From contig DASRHT010000007.1 in assembly GCA_035650355.1 (NCBI GenBank), positions 1 through 64,000 on the forward strand: a stretch of 64,000 nucleotides of DNA, read 5' to 3'. The DNA is from DASRHT01 sp035650355 (GTDB taxonomy: Bacteria; Chloroflexota; Ktedonobacteria; Ktedonobacterales; Ktedonobacteraceae). Each line of letters begins with the position of its first letter. Position 1 is the first letter of the stretch. The notes beneath the pieces were generated by a model that was not told the origin of the DNA, made no database searches, and saw only the letters and a list, made by a program, of their open reading frames with translations. This document shows, one piece after another, positions 7,641 through 16,772 of the stretch. Made by a program: the position numbers and the translations under genes.

Positions 7641-8873
7641 TTACTGTATTTTTAGGGATTCCTCCGCCACCCTCTGCCATATCCACCCCGCACTCGTAAC
7701 CAGCAAACAGAGAGCAGCGCAGATGAGCAGGCCGGTGGAAGCTCCCCAGAGAGCCGAGAGCCAGCCAGATAGCAGATAGCCAGGCGGGATACTGCCCGTG
7801 AAGAAGAGGATGTACACGCTGGCAACGCGCCCACGGAGGTGGTCCGGGGCAATCGTCTGGAGCATCGTAATAGCCAGCGCGCCAAAAACTGTCTCCGCTA
7901 TGCCGACGCCCGCAATCAGCACTAGCGATAGAGGATAGAGGTGAGAGAGAGCAAAAGCCACCTCCAACGTGCCAAAGATCAGCGTGCCGAGCAGCACGCG
8001 GCGGATCGTTGGCTTCAGATTGCTCCAGGCCAGCCATATCGCCGCAAGCAACGCACCGATGCCGTTGGCGGCGGAGAGGAAGCCAAATCCTGGTGCTCCA
8101 ACATGCAGCACATCCGTGGCGAAGAGGGGAAGTACAACAGTAAAGTTCGCGCCGAAGAGCAATACCAGGCCCACCACGAGGATCAGCAAGACCACCGTGG
8201 GCGTTCTCCAGACGTAGCTCATCCCCTCACGCAAACTCTGCCAGGCTCTTTGCCGCTCCCCCACGCCCTTATATTGAGGAGCCTGGGCATATAGCTCGCG
8301 AACATTGATCAATGCCAGTCCCACAATTACCGCCAGAAAGCTGAGCGCGTTCAGCAGAAAGAGCGAAGTTACGCCGCTGGCAGCGATAACGATACCTGCC
8401 AGGCCAGGACCCACGATACGCGCAAGATTCGTGAGCGAGGAACTCAAGGCGACAGCATTGGACAGATCTTCACGTCCGACCAGTTCAACGACAAAGGCCG
8501 AGCGCGTCGGCTGATCCAGGCTATTTGTGAAGCCCAGCATCAGCGCCAGCATATAGATATGCCAGAGCTGGACAACATTGGTAGCGATCAAGCTCCAGAG
8601 GAAAAACGCCTGGAGCATGGCCATCGTCTGGGTCACGAGCAAGACGCGCCGTTTGGGCCAGAGGTCGGCGAAAACGCCGCCGAAGATCGAGAAGAGCAGC
8701 ACCGGCAGAAATTGCAGCGCGCCGACCAGTCCGAGCTGCCAGGCGCTATGAGTCAATTCTAGCACCAGCCACGACTGCCCAATAGTCTGCATCCAGGTGC
8801 CCATTGATGAGATCAATTGACCGAACCAATACAAACGATAATTGCGATGATGCAGTGAGATGATGGCGCGCAT
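7641..8873 (-). CDS. MFS transporter (DHA3/EntS-like)
   Basis: A 410-aa major facilitator with about 12 membrane segments. It opens HHRNYRLYWFGQLISSMGTWMQTIGQSWLVLELT, the start typical of the DHA3 (EntS/TetV-like) branch, and has the loop motif GGVFADLWPKRRVLL between segments 2 and 3. Members export siderophores, macrolides or related compounds with proton antiport; the substrate cannot be told here. GAGGAGAGG lies 8 bp before the ATG. No regulator is adjacent. Confidence 0.85.
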   Translation of the reverse strand: MRAIISLHHRNYRLYWFGQLISSMGTWMQTIGQSWLVLELTHSAWQLGLVGALQFLPVLLFSIFGGVFADLWPKRRVLLVTQTMAMLQAFFLWSLIATNVVQLWHIYMLALMLGFTNSLDQPTRSAFVVELVGREDLSNAVALSSSLTNLARIVGPGLAGIVIAASGVTSLFLLNALSFLAVIVGLALINVRELYAQAPQYKGVGERQRAWQSLREGMSYVWRTPTVVLLILVVGLVLLFGANFTVVLPLFATDVLHVGAPGFGFLSAANGIGALLAAIWLAWSNLKPTIRRVLLGTLIFGTLEVAFALSHLYPLSLVLIAGVGIAETVFGALAITMLQTIAPDHLRGRVASVYILFFTGSIPPGYLLSGWLSALWGASTGLLICAALCLLVTSAGWIWQRVAEESLKIQ

Positions 8874-9226
8874 GAGATATTCCTCTCCTCATAATCTGTT
8901 CAATTGAATGAGAGTATATAGAAGCTATGCCTGCAAAACATCGCCCAAAAGGACGTTGTCGGGCACTTGACAACAGTGATACAATTAAAATGAGAAAATC
9001 GGGCTATTCAGAGGGTTGATGCAAACCATATTCCACTATTTGTAAATCCCTCCGGCAACTTTTGCGGAAGGGGTTGGAGGTGAACGGAGGCCCCTACGGA
9101 TATCTTGACCTTCTTCTGTAACTGGAGTATGCTACTGAGCACAAATATATTTCCTGCATATGTGATAGTGCCTCATAGAGTCTTCTGGATAGCCCAAATG
9201 GAGTTGAGGCAGAAAGGACTTATGGC
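8874..9226. other. Intergenic stretch between divergent genes
   Basis: Divergent spacer of 353 bp carrying the promoters of the MFS gene and the acyl-CoA ligase. Apart from a short GGAGGCCCCTACGGA-type repeat remnant near 9085-9100, I see no feature in it. Confidence 0.5.
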
Positions 9227-10840
9227 ATGACCGAGAAAATGGTTGCACCAGAGCTATTTCGTCCGCCCGTAGACTTTCCCGACGTTCCTTACGATCACCT
9301 GCTCCGCCAGGCAGCCGACCGTTACCCCGACCGCCCAGCCATTATCTACCACGATCTTCTGCTCACATACCGCGAGGTCATCTCGATGGTCAACTGTATC
9401 GCCAACGGCCTGTATGAGCTGGGTCTCAAAAAAGGAGACCACCTTTGCCTGCTCACTACGAACCGCCCGGAGTACACCCTGACCTTTATCGCGGCAGCCT
9501 CAATAGGCGTGGTTGTCAGCCCAATGAATCCGGCGTACAAGGAGCGCGAAGTCGCCTACCAGCTAGAGAACTCGGAGTCTGTGGCGCTGTTGATTCAAAG
9601 TGAGCTCGTGCCGATCTTGCAGCTAGCCATGAGCCAGCACGAGTTCCCGCGTCTCAAACATATTCTGGTCACGGGCGAGAAAGCCCCCGAAGGATTACCA
9701 CAGGCCATCCCCCTGGCAACGTTAATGCGGCGCTCCTCGCCAAAACCTCCTCCTAAGGTCGAGATCAGCGGTGACGATCTGGTGGCGTTGCCCTATTCTT
9801 CCGGCACCACCGGCTTACCCAAAGGGACCATGCTGACGCACCGCAATCTGACAGTCAATAACCTCCAATTTACTACAGCCCTGCGCACAGAGATCAACGA
9901 CGTTGCACTGATCTTCCTGCCCTTCTATCATATTTATGGCGTGATGCTCACGGGCAGCTTCCTCGCCTGTGGCGGCACGCAGGTCATCATGGAGCGTTTT
10001 GACCTGGTGCAATCGTTGGAGCTTTGCGAGAAACATAAAGTCACCTACTACTTTGCCGTACCGCCAATCATCCTGGCTCTTGCCAATGCGCCTGTTGACC
10101 TCAGCAAGATGAAGACCGTCAAATACGTCTTCTCCGGCGCGGCCCCCCTCCCGCTCGATCCGGCGTACCGGCTACAGGATAAGACCGGACTCCAGGTCGT
10201 CCAGGGCTATGGCATGACGGAGGCATCGCCCTTAACGCACGCGCAGCCTGGCGATCCGGCCCTGGTGCGCCTGAATAGCGTTGGCATGCCTGTCCACAAC
10301 ACCGAGCAGAAGATCGTCGATATTGAAACGGGCGAGCGCGAACTGCCGATTGGCGAAGATGGCGAGATCATCATTCGCGGCCCCCAGATCATGGCTGGCT
10401 ACTGGAAAGCGCCAGCGGAGACGGCGAACGCGCTACGCAATGGCTGGCTCTATACGGGCGATATCGGCCATGTTGACGCCGATGGCTACACATATATCGT
10501 GGACCGCAAGAAAGAGATGATCAAGTACAAAGGCTTCGGCGTCGCTCCGGCGGAACTGGAATCGCTGCTGATGGAGCATCCCGCGGTAATGGACTCGGCG
10601 GTCATTGGTGTGCCAGATGAAGAGGCTGGCGAACTGATCAAGGGTCTGGTGGTGATCCGCCAGGGCTTCAGTCCCACGCCTGAAGAGATTATCGCCTTCG
10701 CCAACGGCAAATTAGCAGGCTACAAACGTATCCATATCATCGAGTTCATCGACGCCATTCCGAAAAACCCGTCGGGCAAGATCCTGCGACGCAACCTCAA
10801 AGAGCGCGAAAAGGCCCTCCGGCTCGCGGAACAGGGCTAA
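9227..10840 (+). CDS. AMP-dependent acyl-CoA synthetase/ligase
   Basis: A 537-aa ANL-superfamily enzyme. It has the P-loop YSSGTTGLPKGTMLTHRN (residues about 190-205), the A5-type motif GYGMTEASP, YTGDIGHVDADGY, and the C-terminal catalytic lysine in NPSGKILRR. The reaction is activation of a carboxylate as acyl-AMP, then transfer to CoA. It resembles the 4-coumarate/long-chain fatty acid CoA ligase branch, but the acid is not predictable. AGAAAGGA lies about 10 bp before the ATG. It is transcribed alone and shares a two-way terminator with the next gene. Confidence 0.9.
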   Translation: MTEKMVAPELFRPPVDFPDVPYDHLLRQAADRYPDRPAIIYHDLLLTYREVISMVNCIANGLYELGLKKGDHLCLLTTNRPEYTLTFIAAASIGVVVSPMNPAYKEREVAYQLENSESVALLIQSELVPILQLAMSQHEFPRLKHILVTGEKAPEGLPQAIPLATLMRRSSPKPPPKVEISGDDLVALPYSSGTTGLPKGTMLTHRNLTVNNLQFTTALRTEINDVALIFLPFYHIYGVMLTGSFLACGGTQVIMERFDLVQSLELCEKHKVTYYFAVPPIILALANAPVDLSKMKTVKYVFSGAAPLPLDPAYRLQDKTGLQVVQGYGMTEASPLTHAQPGDPALVRLNSVGMPVHNTEQKIVDIETGERELPIGEDGEIIIRGPQIMAGYWKAPAETANALRNGWLYTGDIGHVDADGYTYIVDRKKEMIKYKGFGVAPAELESLLMEHPAVMDSAVIGVPDEEAGELIKGLVVIRQGFSPTPEEIIAFANGKLAGYKRIHIIEFIDAIPKNPSGKILRRNLKEREKALRLAEQG

Positions 10841-10853
10841 CTACATTAGATTT

Positions 10854-10893
10854 AAAAAGTTCAGCGTCTCGACATAAGACGCTGAACTTTTTT
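10854..10893. terminator. Bidirectional terminator
   Basis: Sixteen-base perfect stem AAAAAGTTCAGCGTCT / AGACGCTGAACTTTTT with loop CGACATA. The A-run on one side and T-run on the other let it serve both convergent genes (ending at 10840 and 10925). Confidence 0.9.
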
Positions 10894-10924
10894 CTGCGCG
10901 GCACAGGTTGCCCTGGGAGATGAG

Positions 10925-12013
10925 CTAAGCTTTCTCTTCGACTGGCAATCCCTGCTCCTTCCAGCCGGGATAGCCGCCATCGAGTGTTCGCGCCTGATAG
11001 CCCTGCTCTCGCAGTTGAGCTGCGGCTCGCTCGCCGCGCGACTCGCCACGGTGATGCATATTGCAATAGGTAACTATAGGCCGCTCGCGTGGAATCTGCT
11101 TGAGTTTCCTGGAAAGCTGGCCCATAGGGATATTAACGGCCCCCTGTATATGACCAGCCGCGTACTCGGCTGCTCCTCGCACATCGATGATAAGAGGTGA
11201 GGCATCCCCGTCGCCGCTGGCCGCGAGTTCGTGCGCGCTGACCAGCACAGATACCGGCGCCGACGCCTGAAGTTGGCGATCAGAGAAAATTGCCTGGAAC
11301 GCTGGATCAGCACGTAGCCCATCAAGATCAGTGTCATGTTTGGACCACTCAATCAGTGTAGGTCGCAGTCGCAAAGCCTCAGGCAAGAGCTGAAGAGCTT
11401 TTTCCGGCCAGCCGTTGGTAGCATACATACAGAGCTGATTGTACATTGCCACTCCGAGATCCTCTGGCGGCAATTCGGCTCGTCGCACGGTCTCTAAAAG
11501 AGCCTCTTGAAGCTGAAGCGCCTGCTCTCGTCTGCCGCTACGCAAGTAAAAGTTGGTCAACTGGTGACAGGGATGCCATAGCCCGTTGCCCAACGTCTCT
11601 GCCCAAAGCGGCTCGCCTTCCTGCCAATCATAACGATTTGGATCGCTCAGTTCCTCTTCGCTCATGCCCTCAACCTGCGCAATCAACGCTTGATAGACGC
11701 GTGCAGATTCAGCCAGGATGGCCTGGAAATCGTGATTCTCATAATCAAGAAAAGCCTGACGGTTAATCTGGTGAGCCAGTTGTGCGTCTCTCCAGACAGG
11801 GGGTTGTTCGCCACGGAGCGCCGTAGCCAGTTTCTGCGTCTGCAACCGTTTCCAGAGCAGGATATTGACCAGGAAATCTTTGGCCTCCCAATTATCAAGC
11901 GTACCCTTTGCGTTCCGCTCACTGTCACTGAGGCTGTTGACCATTTGCTGCTCCTGCTGCCGAGCGAATTCGAGCAGGGAAAGAATGCGGGGTTTCATCG
12001 GGGCGTTACTCAT
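10925..12013 (-). CDS. DinB/ClbS-like - TPR-like - rhodanese fusion protein
   Basis: A 362-aa protein of three parts. Residues 1-150 look like a four-helix DinB/ClbS (DfsB)-type bundle (NWEAKDFLVNILLWKR, LGNGLWHPCHQLTNFYLRSGR). Residues about 155-240 form helical hairpins resembling tetratricopeptide repeats (EQALQLQEALLETV, EKALQLLPEALRLRP). Residues about 255-362 are a rhodanese domain (IIDVRGAAEYAAGHIQGAVNIP), with the catalytic loop CNMHHRG keeping the cysteine. Rhodanese domains carry persulfide sulfur; DinB/ClbS folds often bind metal or thiol cofactors. How the parts work together is unknown. Shine-Dalgarno AAGGAGAA precedes the ATG. Confidence 0.75.
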   Translation of the reverse strand: MSNAPMKPRILSLLEFARQQEQQMVNSLSDSERNAKGTLDNWEAKDFLVNILLWKRLQTQKLATALRGEQPPVWRDAQLAHQINRQAFLDYENHDFQAILAESARVYQALIAQVEGMSEEELSDPNRYDWQEGEPLWAETLGNGLWHPCHQLTNFYLRSGRREQALQLQEALLETVRRAELPPEDLGVAMYNQLCMYATNGWPEKALQLLPEALRLRPTLIEWSKHDTDLDGLRADPAFQAIFSDRQLQASAPVSVLVSAHELAASGDGDASPLIIDVRGAAEYAAGHIQGAVNIPMGQLSRKLKQIPRERPIVTYCNMHHRGESRGERAAAQLREQGYQARTLDGGYPGWKEQGLPVEEKA

Positions 12014-12260
12014 AGAAATATTCTCCTTTTAAAATATATTTTTCCGTGCGATGCAAGTTCATTGAGGGAATGATCTTTTGCGCGATCTTCACCCTCTACT
12101 GCCGTCTTATCGCTGGAGAGATACAATTCTTACATCATTTTTTGCACCCTTCCAAAAGAGCAGTTCATCTGGCTTTGCCTCAAACATGACGCGAAAAAAT
12201 GGTGTAAGAGCAAGAGGGTCGCAAGTGATAAGATAAAAGAAGGAAAGAAAGGTGACTACG

Positions 12261-13544
12261 ATGCAGGAGATTGTTAAGAATCTGCAACAACAGGGGCTGC
12301 CGGGCGAGCTGCAGCGACTCAAATTGGCGCTGCTGACCGATCAAAGTGGTATGCTCACTGCCACGCGTTTGCGTCTTGTACGTCTTGCGCGGGCACGGGG
12401 CATAGAGCCACATCTCATCGATGATGTTGTGCAGGAAACGCTGCTTGAAGCCTGGAGCCATCTGGAGCGCCTGCACACCCCTGCTGGCTTCAATGCCTGG
12501 ATTGATGAAATCTGCCGCAATGTCTGTCGTCGCTTTGCCCAGAAGCGCAGGAGGGAACTTCTCCATCACACCCAATTGCTGCGATCATCTTCTAGTGAGG
12601 CACTGGAGAATGACGACGAGGAGCAAGACCTGCTTACAGATTTTCCTGACGCCGAAACTATTGACCCGCTTGAGGAATTGAGCCGTCAGGATCTGGTGGC
12701 GCTGCTTGACCGGGCGCTTGGGGCATTGCCTCAAGCTGCACGTCAGATGGTGGAGATGTACTATTTGCTCGAACTGCCACGCCCCGAGGTAGCTGCTCGC
12801 CTGGGCATATCCAGTGGCGCGCTGGATGTACGCCTGCATCGCACACGTCGTCAGTTATATCGCATTCTGCACGGTCCCCTGGGTCGTGAAGCGGAGGCGC
12901 TGGGGTTGGCGCTGGATGCAGAACTGGTTGAGGGATGGCAGGAAACGCGCCTCTGGTGCCCATCATGCGCGCGCCACCGTCTCCAGGGCTGCTTTTTGTA
13001 CCCGGCAGCCGATTCAGAGGAGCCGAACCTTCACTTACGCTGCCCCGAATGCTCCCAGTGTTACGGCCAGGATACCGTCCATAGTATGGGGCTGGTCTCG
13101 CTTGCCGGTCTCCACTCGTTTCGACCCGCCTGGAAGCGCACCATGCAAGGGCTGACGGATCGGCTATTACAGGCGCTCTCTCAGGTGCAACATCCCTGCC
13201 TTTATTGCGGCAAACCAGCCTTTGTCCAGGTGAAAGACAATGCTAGCGACACAGTTCAGCCGGCTGATCACTATCCTTTCTGGATTTACCTGCGCTGCGC
13301 TCATTGTGGAAACGACATGGATGGCTGTGGATGTTTGCCAGCGGTCGATCAACTGGTCTATTGGTCGCATCCACTGACGCGCCAGTTTCTCCAGCAGCAC
13401 GCGCGCTATTCCAGCACACCGGGGGAAATTGTAGAGTATCAAGGGCAGCAAGCGATCTGCTTGCAGATCAACGATGTAGAGGGCACTGACCGGCTCACAG
13501 TTTTGGCCCATCGCCAGACATTACAGGTCCTGACGCTCTTCTAG
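12261..13544 (+). CDS. RNA polymerase sigma-70 family factor with C-terminal zinc ribbons
   Basis: A 427-aa protein. The N-terminal half has sigma region 2 (IDDVVQETLLEAWSHL, AWIDEICRNVCRR) and region 4 (LPQAARQMVEMYYLLELPRPEVAARLGISSGALDVRLHRTRRQLYRIL), as in ECF factors. The extra C-terminal half of about 220 residues carries four CxxC-type pairs (CPSCARHRLQGC, CPECSQC, CLYCGK, CAHCGND), so two zinc ribbons are likely. ECF factors usually end at region 4. The tail could be a metal- or redox-sensing or protein-binding module. The ATG at 12261 is preferred over a GTG at 12252 because AGGAAAGAAAGG ends eight bases before it. No anti-sigma gene is adjacent, consistent with an in-built sensor domain. 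Confidence 0.82.
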   Translation: MQEIVKNLQQQGLPGELQRLKLALLTDQSGMLTATRLRLVRLARARGIEPHLIDDVVQETLLEAWSHLERLHTPAGFNAWIDEICRNVCRRFAQKRRRELLHHTQLLRSSSSEALENDDEEQDLLTDFPDAETIDPLEELSRQDLVALLDRALGALPQAARQMVEMYYLLELPRPEVAARLGISSGALDVRLHRTRRQLYRILHGPLGREAEALGLALDAELVEGWQETRLWCPSCARHRLQGCFLYPAADSEEPNLHLRCPECSQCYGQDTVHSMGLVSLAGLHSFRPAWKRTMQGLTDRLLQALSQVQHPCLYCGKPAFVQVKDNASDTVQPADHYPFWIYLRCAHCGNDMDGCGCLPAVDQLVYWSHPLTRQFLQQHARYSSTPGEIVEYQGQQAICLQINDVEGTDRLTVLAHRQTLQVLTLF

Positions 13545-13567
13545 CAAACTATGGTCATGGTCAGGGG

Positions 13568-13623
13568 AATTTCTTATGCACAAAAGCTTGTGGGGTGGGT
13601 AGGAGCTTTTTGCGCATAAGAAA
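13568..13623. terminator. Long stem-loop between convergent genes
   Basis: Arms 13568-13588 and 13603-13623 (ATTTCTTATGC ... GCATAAGAAAT) pair over about 20 bp with one mismatch and one bulge. The loop is GTGGGGTGGGTAGG-like. It lies between the zinc-ribbon sigma gene and the convergent membrane-protein gene. Confidence 0.65.
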
Positions 13624-13640
13624 TGTTCCTCGATAACATC

Positions 13641-14630
13641 TTACAGCTTCCCCAGGAAGAGGCCGCGCGCCATGAGTTCCCCTGCCAGCGAACAGACTAC
13701 CACCAGGTAGAGCATCCCTGTCGCGGACTGAAATGAGCGGTCACGGATCAGCTTCCAGGATAGCCCGCCCAGCACCAGAGGCATCACAAAGCCAACCAGA
13801 ATGCGCAACCAGCCGATCACATCCGCGCTTAACGGAGCAATAGTCGGCGCGTTGGGCGGCTTGACATGGGTATTGGGCGTTGGCGTGCCCACAGCAGGGG
13901 TAGCCGTTGCCACTACTGCGGGAGCCTGGGAAGTTGCGGGCTGCGTCGCGGCAGCGGTGGCCGGGCCAGCGGCGAAGGAGAAGATCACCTGAGCTACTAA
14001 CGCGATTAAGACGACGGTCGTCGCAAAGAGCAGCGGCCTTTCCGAGAGGGCAGGCGTCACCAGATACCAATGGCCCAGCCACATGGCCGTTAGCACGCCA
14101 CCGAGCGCGAAGGCGGCGGCGAAGAAGCCAACGACGGTAAAGGCGCCGCCCACGTTGGCCGCGGCCACGGGACGGAAAATCATCGCCATCACAAAGAGCG
14201 TGACCAGGCCAGCAGCCACCGTCGCGCCGCCACTGATGAGGCGCAGCAGGCGAATCGGCGATTGACGCACTGGCTGCCCCTCCGCTTGCGCTTTCGCCTG
14301 CGCCTCCCTGCCATCCACGCCCGCGCTTTTGTCGAGCAGGAGGAAGAGGCTATACGGGATTAGCAGCAGGAAGAAGAGCAGCAGGGGCAAGCTCTGATAG
14401 TCGGTCCATGCTTTGTCAAGCTGGGTGTAGGTGTTCAGCAACTCCGGCGAAGCGAAATTTTGCTGCGTCAGATAGGTAAGAAAGGATAGCCCTAGATAAA
14501 TAAGCGCGTAGGAAACCAGGAAGCCACGCTTCACCTCGTTGCGCCAGTCGAGCAGGACCAGCACGCTCACCGAGCCAACCGAGACTTCCACCATCACGAT
14601 AAATAGGACCAGTGGTAACGTTTGTAGCAT
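13641..14630 (-). CDS. Multi-pass membrane protein of unknown function
   Basis: A 329-aa protein with about eight hydrophobic segments, a Pro/Thr/Ala-rich low-complexity stretch (about residues 230-265, ATPAVGTPTPNTH) and no signal sequence apart from the first segment. A conserved-looking patch is MWLGHWYLVTPALSERPL near residue 190. I do not recognise a family; NrfD/DmsC-like anchors have a similar layout but that is only a guess. AAGGATAAC lies before the ATG. It is transcribed alone and diverges from the kinase-phosphatase gene. Confidence 0.7.
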   Translation of the reverse strand: MLQTLPLVLFIVMVEVSVGSVSVLVLLDWRNEVKRGFLVSYALIYLGLSFLTYLTQQNFASPELLNTYTQLDKAWTDYQSLPLLLFFLLLIPYSLFLLLDKSAGVDGREAQAKAQAEGQPVRQSPIRLLRLISGGATVAAGLVTLFVMAMIFRPVAAANVGGAFTVVGFFAAAFALGGVLTAMWLGHWYLVTPALSERPLLFATTVVLIALVAQVIFSFAAGPATAAATQPATSQAPAVVATATPAVGTPTPNTHVKPPNAPTIAPLSADVIGWLRILVGFVMPLVLGGLSWKLIRDRSFQSATGMLYLVVVCSLAGELMARGLFLGKL

Positions 14631-14835
14631 AATATCTTGTTATCCTTTGATTGCGTCTATCGGCACAAAGGGAGATCGACCCTTTTCGTCGAAACAGATT
14701 ATACATCTGATAGCATAGGGAGGCAAATTACCATCTTTTCTATATTGACAGCTATCAAGCATTGGCCTAAACTAGGGCATGCATGTCCTTTCAGCAAGGC
14801 ATGCATGCAATGCAGTAATAGAGAATTTAGTAGTA

Positions 14836-16764
14836 ATGAGTGATAAGAGAGACATTATGCCACGCTGTCCCAACCCTCGATGCCAGGCCGATTACCCACC
14901 GGGAAGTATGCAATGTACCAATCCGTTCTGCCAGTGTCTGCTGCCAGGAGCCGTGGTAGCAGGCCGCTACCGCATTGAAACGCTGATTGGCCTCGGCGGC
15001 ATGGGCGCTGTCTACCGGGTAAGCGATACTTTTGAAATGGAGCAGGTGGCATTAAAGGTCTTGAACCTCGCCAATAGCTCTATGGATATACCAACGGCGG
15101 TAGAGCGTTTTCGCCGCGAGGCTCGCTATGCGCATCAGCTAAAACATAAAAACATTGTTCCCATCCTGAACTTTGGGCAGGATGGCAATCTGCTCTATCT
15201 CGTGATGCCGCTGGTGACAGGTGGCACGCTCAAAGCCCTGCTGAAGGGCGAGCGGCCTTTGCCCATTCAGCAGGCTCAGCAGTATCTTAATGATCTCGCG
15301 GATGCTGTTGACGCGGTGCATGCGCATCCGCAGCAGGTTGTTCATCGCGATATCAAACCCTCTAACCTGCTGATCCAGCAGGACGATGGTCGGCTAGTCC
15401 TGGCGGATTTCGGCATTGCCCGCGCGATGCAGCAGGAAAAAGCCTTGACCCAGCGCGGCTTTTCGCTTGGCACCGAACACTATATTGCGCCTGAACAGGA
15501 GCATGGCAAAGCCGAGCCGGCGAGCGATATTTATTCAATGGGCGTGGTGGCTTACCAGATGTTCACCGGCCTGCTGCCATATCAGGCCGTGATCAAGAAT
15601 CATGCCGCCGAGATACCTGCGCCAAGCAGCCTGAATATCGCGCTCCCGCCGGCGGTGGACGACGTTATTTTTCGCGCCATAGATATCGATCCAACCATGC
15701 GCTACCCATCAGGGCGAGCGTTCGCCGATGCGCTTAACGACGCGCTCTCCACCGAAGATCTCTGGTCGCAGCCGACCATCTCGGCAAACGTCGTCGCGAC
15801 AAGCAGTCCGAATATTATCGTCCGCGCCATTGTGCCCGAGAACCCTTGCAGCCTCTGCGGACGCGAGAATCGCGGTAGTTCACGCTTCTGCCGCCACTGC
15901 GGGCATAGCCTGGACGATACTTCGCCGACGATTACCGATATCTGCCAGGTGGGATATGTGAGCGATATTGGGCAACGAGCCAGGCAAAACGAGGATATGC
16001 TGCTGATTGTGCAGGGGCTGTGCGTGAACCTCGAACCTCCGCCGCGCCCCTTTATCCTGTTCGCGGTTGCCGACGGCCTGCTTGGACCATATGGGAAAGC
16101 CGCAGGTGGGCATGAGGCCAGCCGCCTGGCGATAGAGACGATTACCGATATTATGTTGCCGCTGCTGTCAACGCCGCCGCGCTCATCTACGCAGTCAGCA
16201 GCATCGAGCGGCAGACGCCAACCCAGCCGCTCGCTCTATGAGAAACAGCCGCCCGAGCAGATGTTAGAATCGTGGCTGAAAGATGCGGTCCGGCAGGCCA
16301 ATCAGGTAGTCTATCATTGCAACGCCGACTATGATACGACAATGGCAAGTACCCTGACAGCCGCGTTACTCTATAAGCAGCGTCTCTATGTAGCAAGCGT
16401 GGGAGATAGCCGCGCATATCATTATGATTGCAACAGAAAATGGCTCAGCGTTATTACAGTTGATACGCCTGCGGTCAAACCGACAGGAGTTGATACGAGC
16501 GCCAATCGCTCCTCGCAACCGCGTTATCTGGGGCAGGCACATCAGATACACATAGACCTTTTTCAAAGCGATGTTGAGCCCGGCGATACCATCCTGCTCT
16601 GCACTGATGGCTTATGGCACATGTTACGCGATGAGCGCATCCAGTTGCTGCTGGAGCAATCGCAAAACGATCCTGTTGAGAAACAGGCCCGCCTGCTGGT
16701 AGATGCTGCGAACAGCGCCGGCGGCGAGGGCAATGTGAGCGCGATTGTGGTACGTGTGCAATAG
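14836..16764 (+). CDS. Ser/Thr protein kinase - PP2C phosphatase fusion
   Basis: A 642-aa signalling protein. Order: zinc ribbon (CPNPRC...CTNPFCQC, residues 11-33); protein kinase domain with GLGGMGAVY (52-60), ATP Lys74 (VALK), HRDIKPSN and DFGIAR; a second zinc ribbon (CSLCGRENRGSSRFCRHCGHSL, about 338-359); and a PP2C phosphatase (QNEDM, FAVADGLLGPYG, SVGDSRAYHY, LLCTDGLW). The metal-binding aspartates are present, though the usual DGMGG reads DGLLG. Kinase and phosphatase usually come from separate genes in pairs, so this fusion likely sets the phosphorylation state of shared targets or of itself. No membrane segment is visible, so it is cytoplasmic. In-frame starts also exist at 14779 and 14857. 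Confidence 0.85.
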   Translation: MSDKRDIMPRCPNPRCQADYPPGSMQCTNPFCQCLLPGAVVAGRYRIETLIGLGGMGAVYRVSDTFEMEQVALKVLNLANSSMDIPTAVERFRREARYAHQLKHKNIVPILNFGQDGNLLYLVMPLVTGGTLKALLKGERPLPIQQAQQYLNDLADAVDAVHAHPQQVVHRDIKPSNLLIQQDDGRLVLADFGIARAMQQEKALTQRGFSLGTEHYIAPEQEHGKAEPASDIYSMGVVAYQMFTGLLPYQAVIKNHAAEIPAPSSLNIALPPAVDDVIFRAIDIDPTMRYPSGRAFADALNDALSTEDLWSQPTISANVVATSSPNIIVRAIVPENPCSLCGRENRGSSRFCRHCGHSLDDTSPTITDICQVGYVSDIGQRARQNEDMLLIVQGLCVNLEPPPRPFILFAVADGLLGPYGKAAGGHEASRLAIETITDIMLPLLSTPPRSSTQSAASSGRRQPSRSLYEKQPPEQMLESWLKDAVRQANQVVYHCNADYDTTMASTLTAALLYKQRLYVASVGDSRAYHYDCNRKWLSVITVDTPAVKPTGVDTSANRSSQPRYLGQAHQIHIDLFQSDVEPGDTILLCTDGLWHMLRDERIQLLLEQSQNDPVEKQARLLVDAANSAGGEGNVSAIVVRVQ

Positions 16765-16772
16765 CTGCATAC

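Noticed and set aside
7417..8037. 206-codon minus-strand frame through the MFS gene end and repeats
   Set aside because: It is a shadow of the transporter and of tandem repeats.
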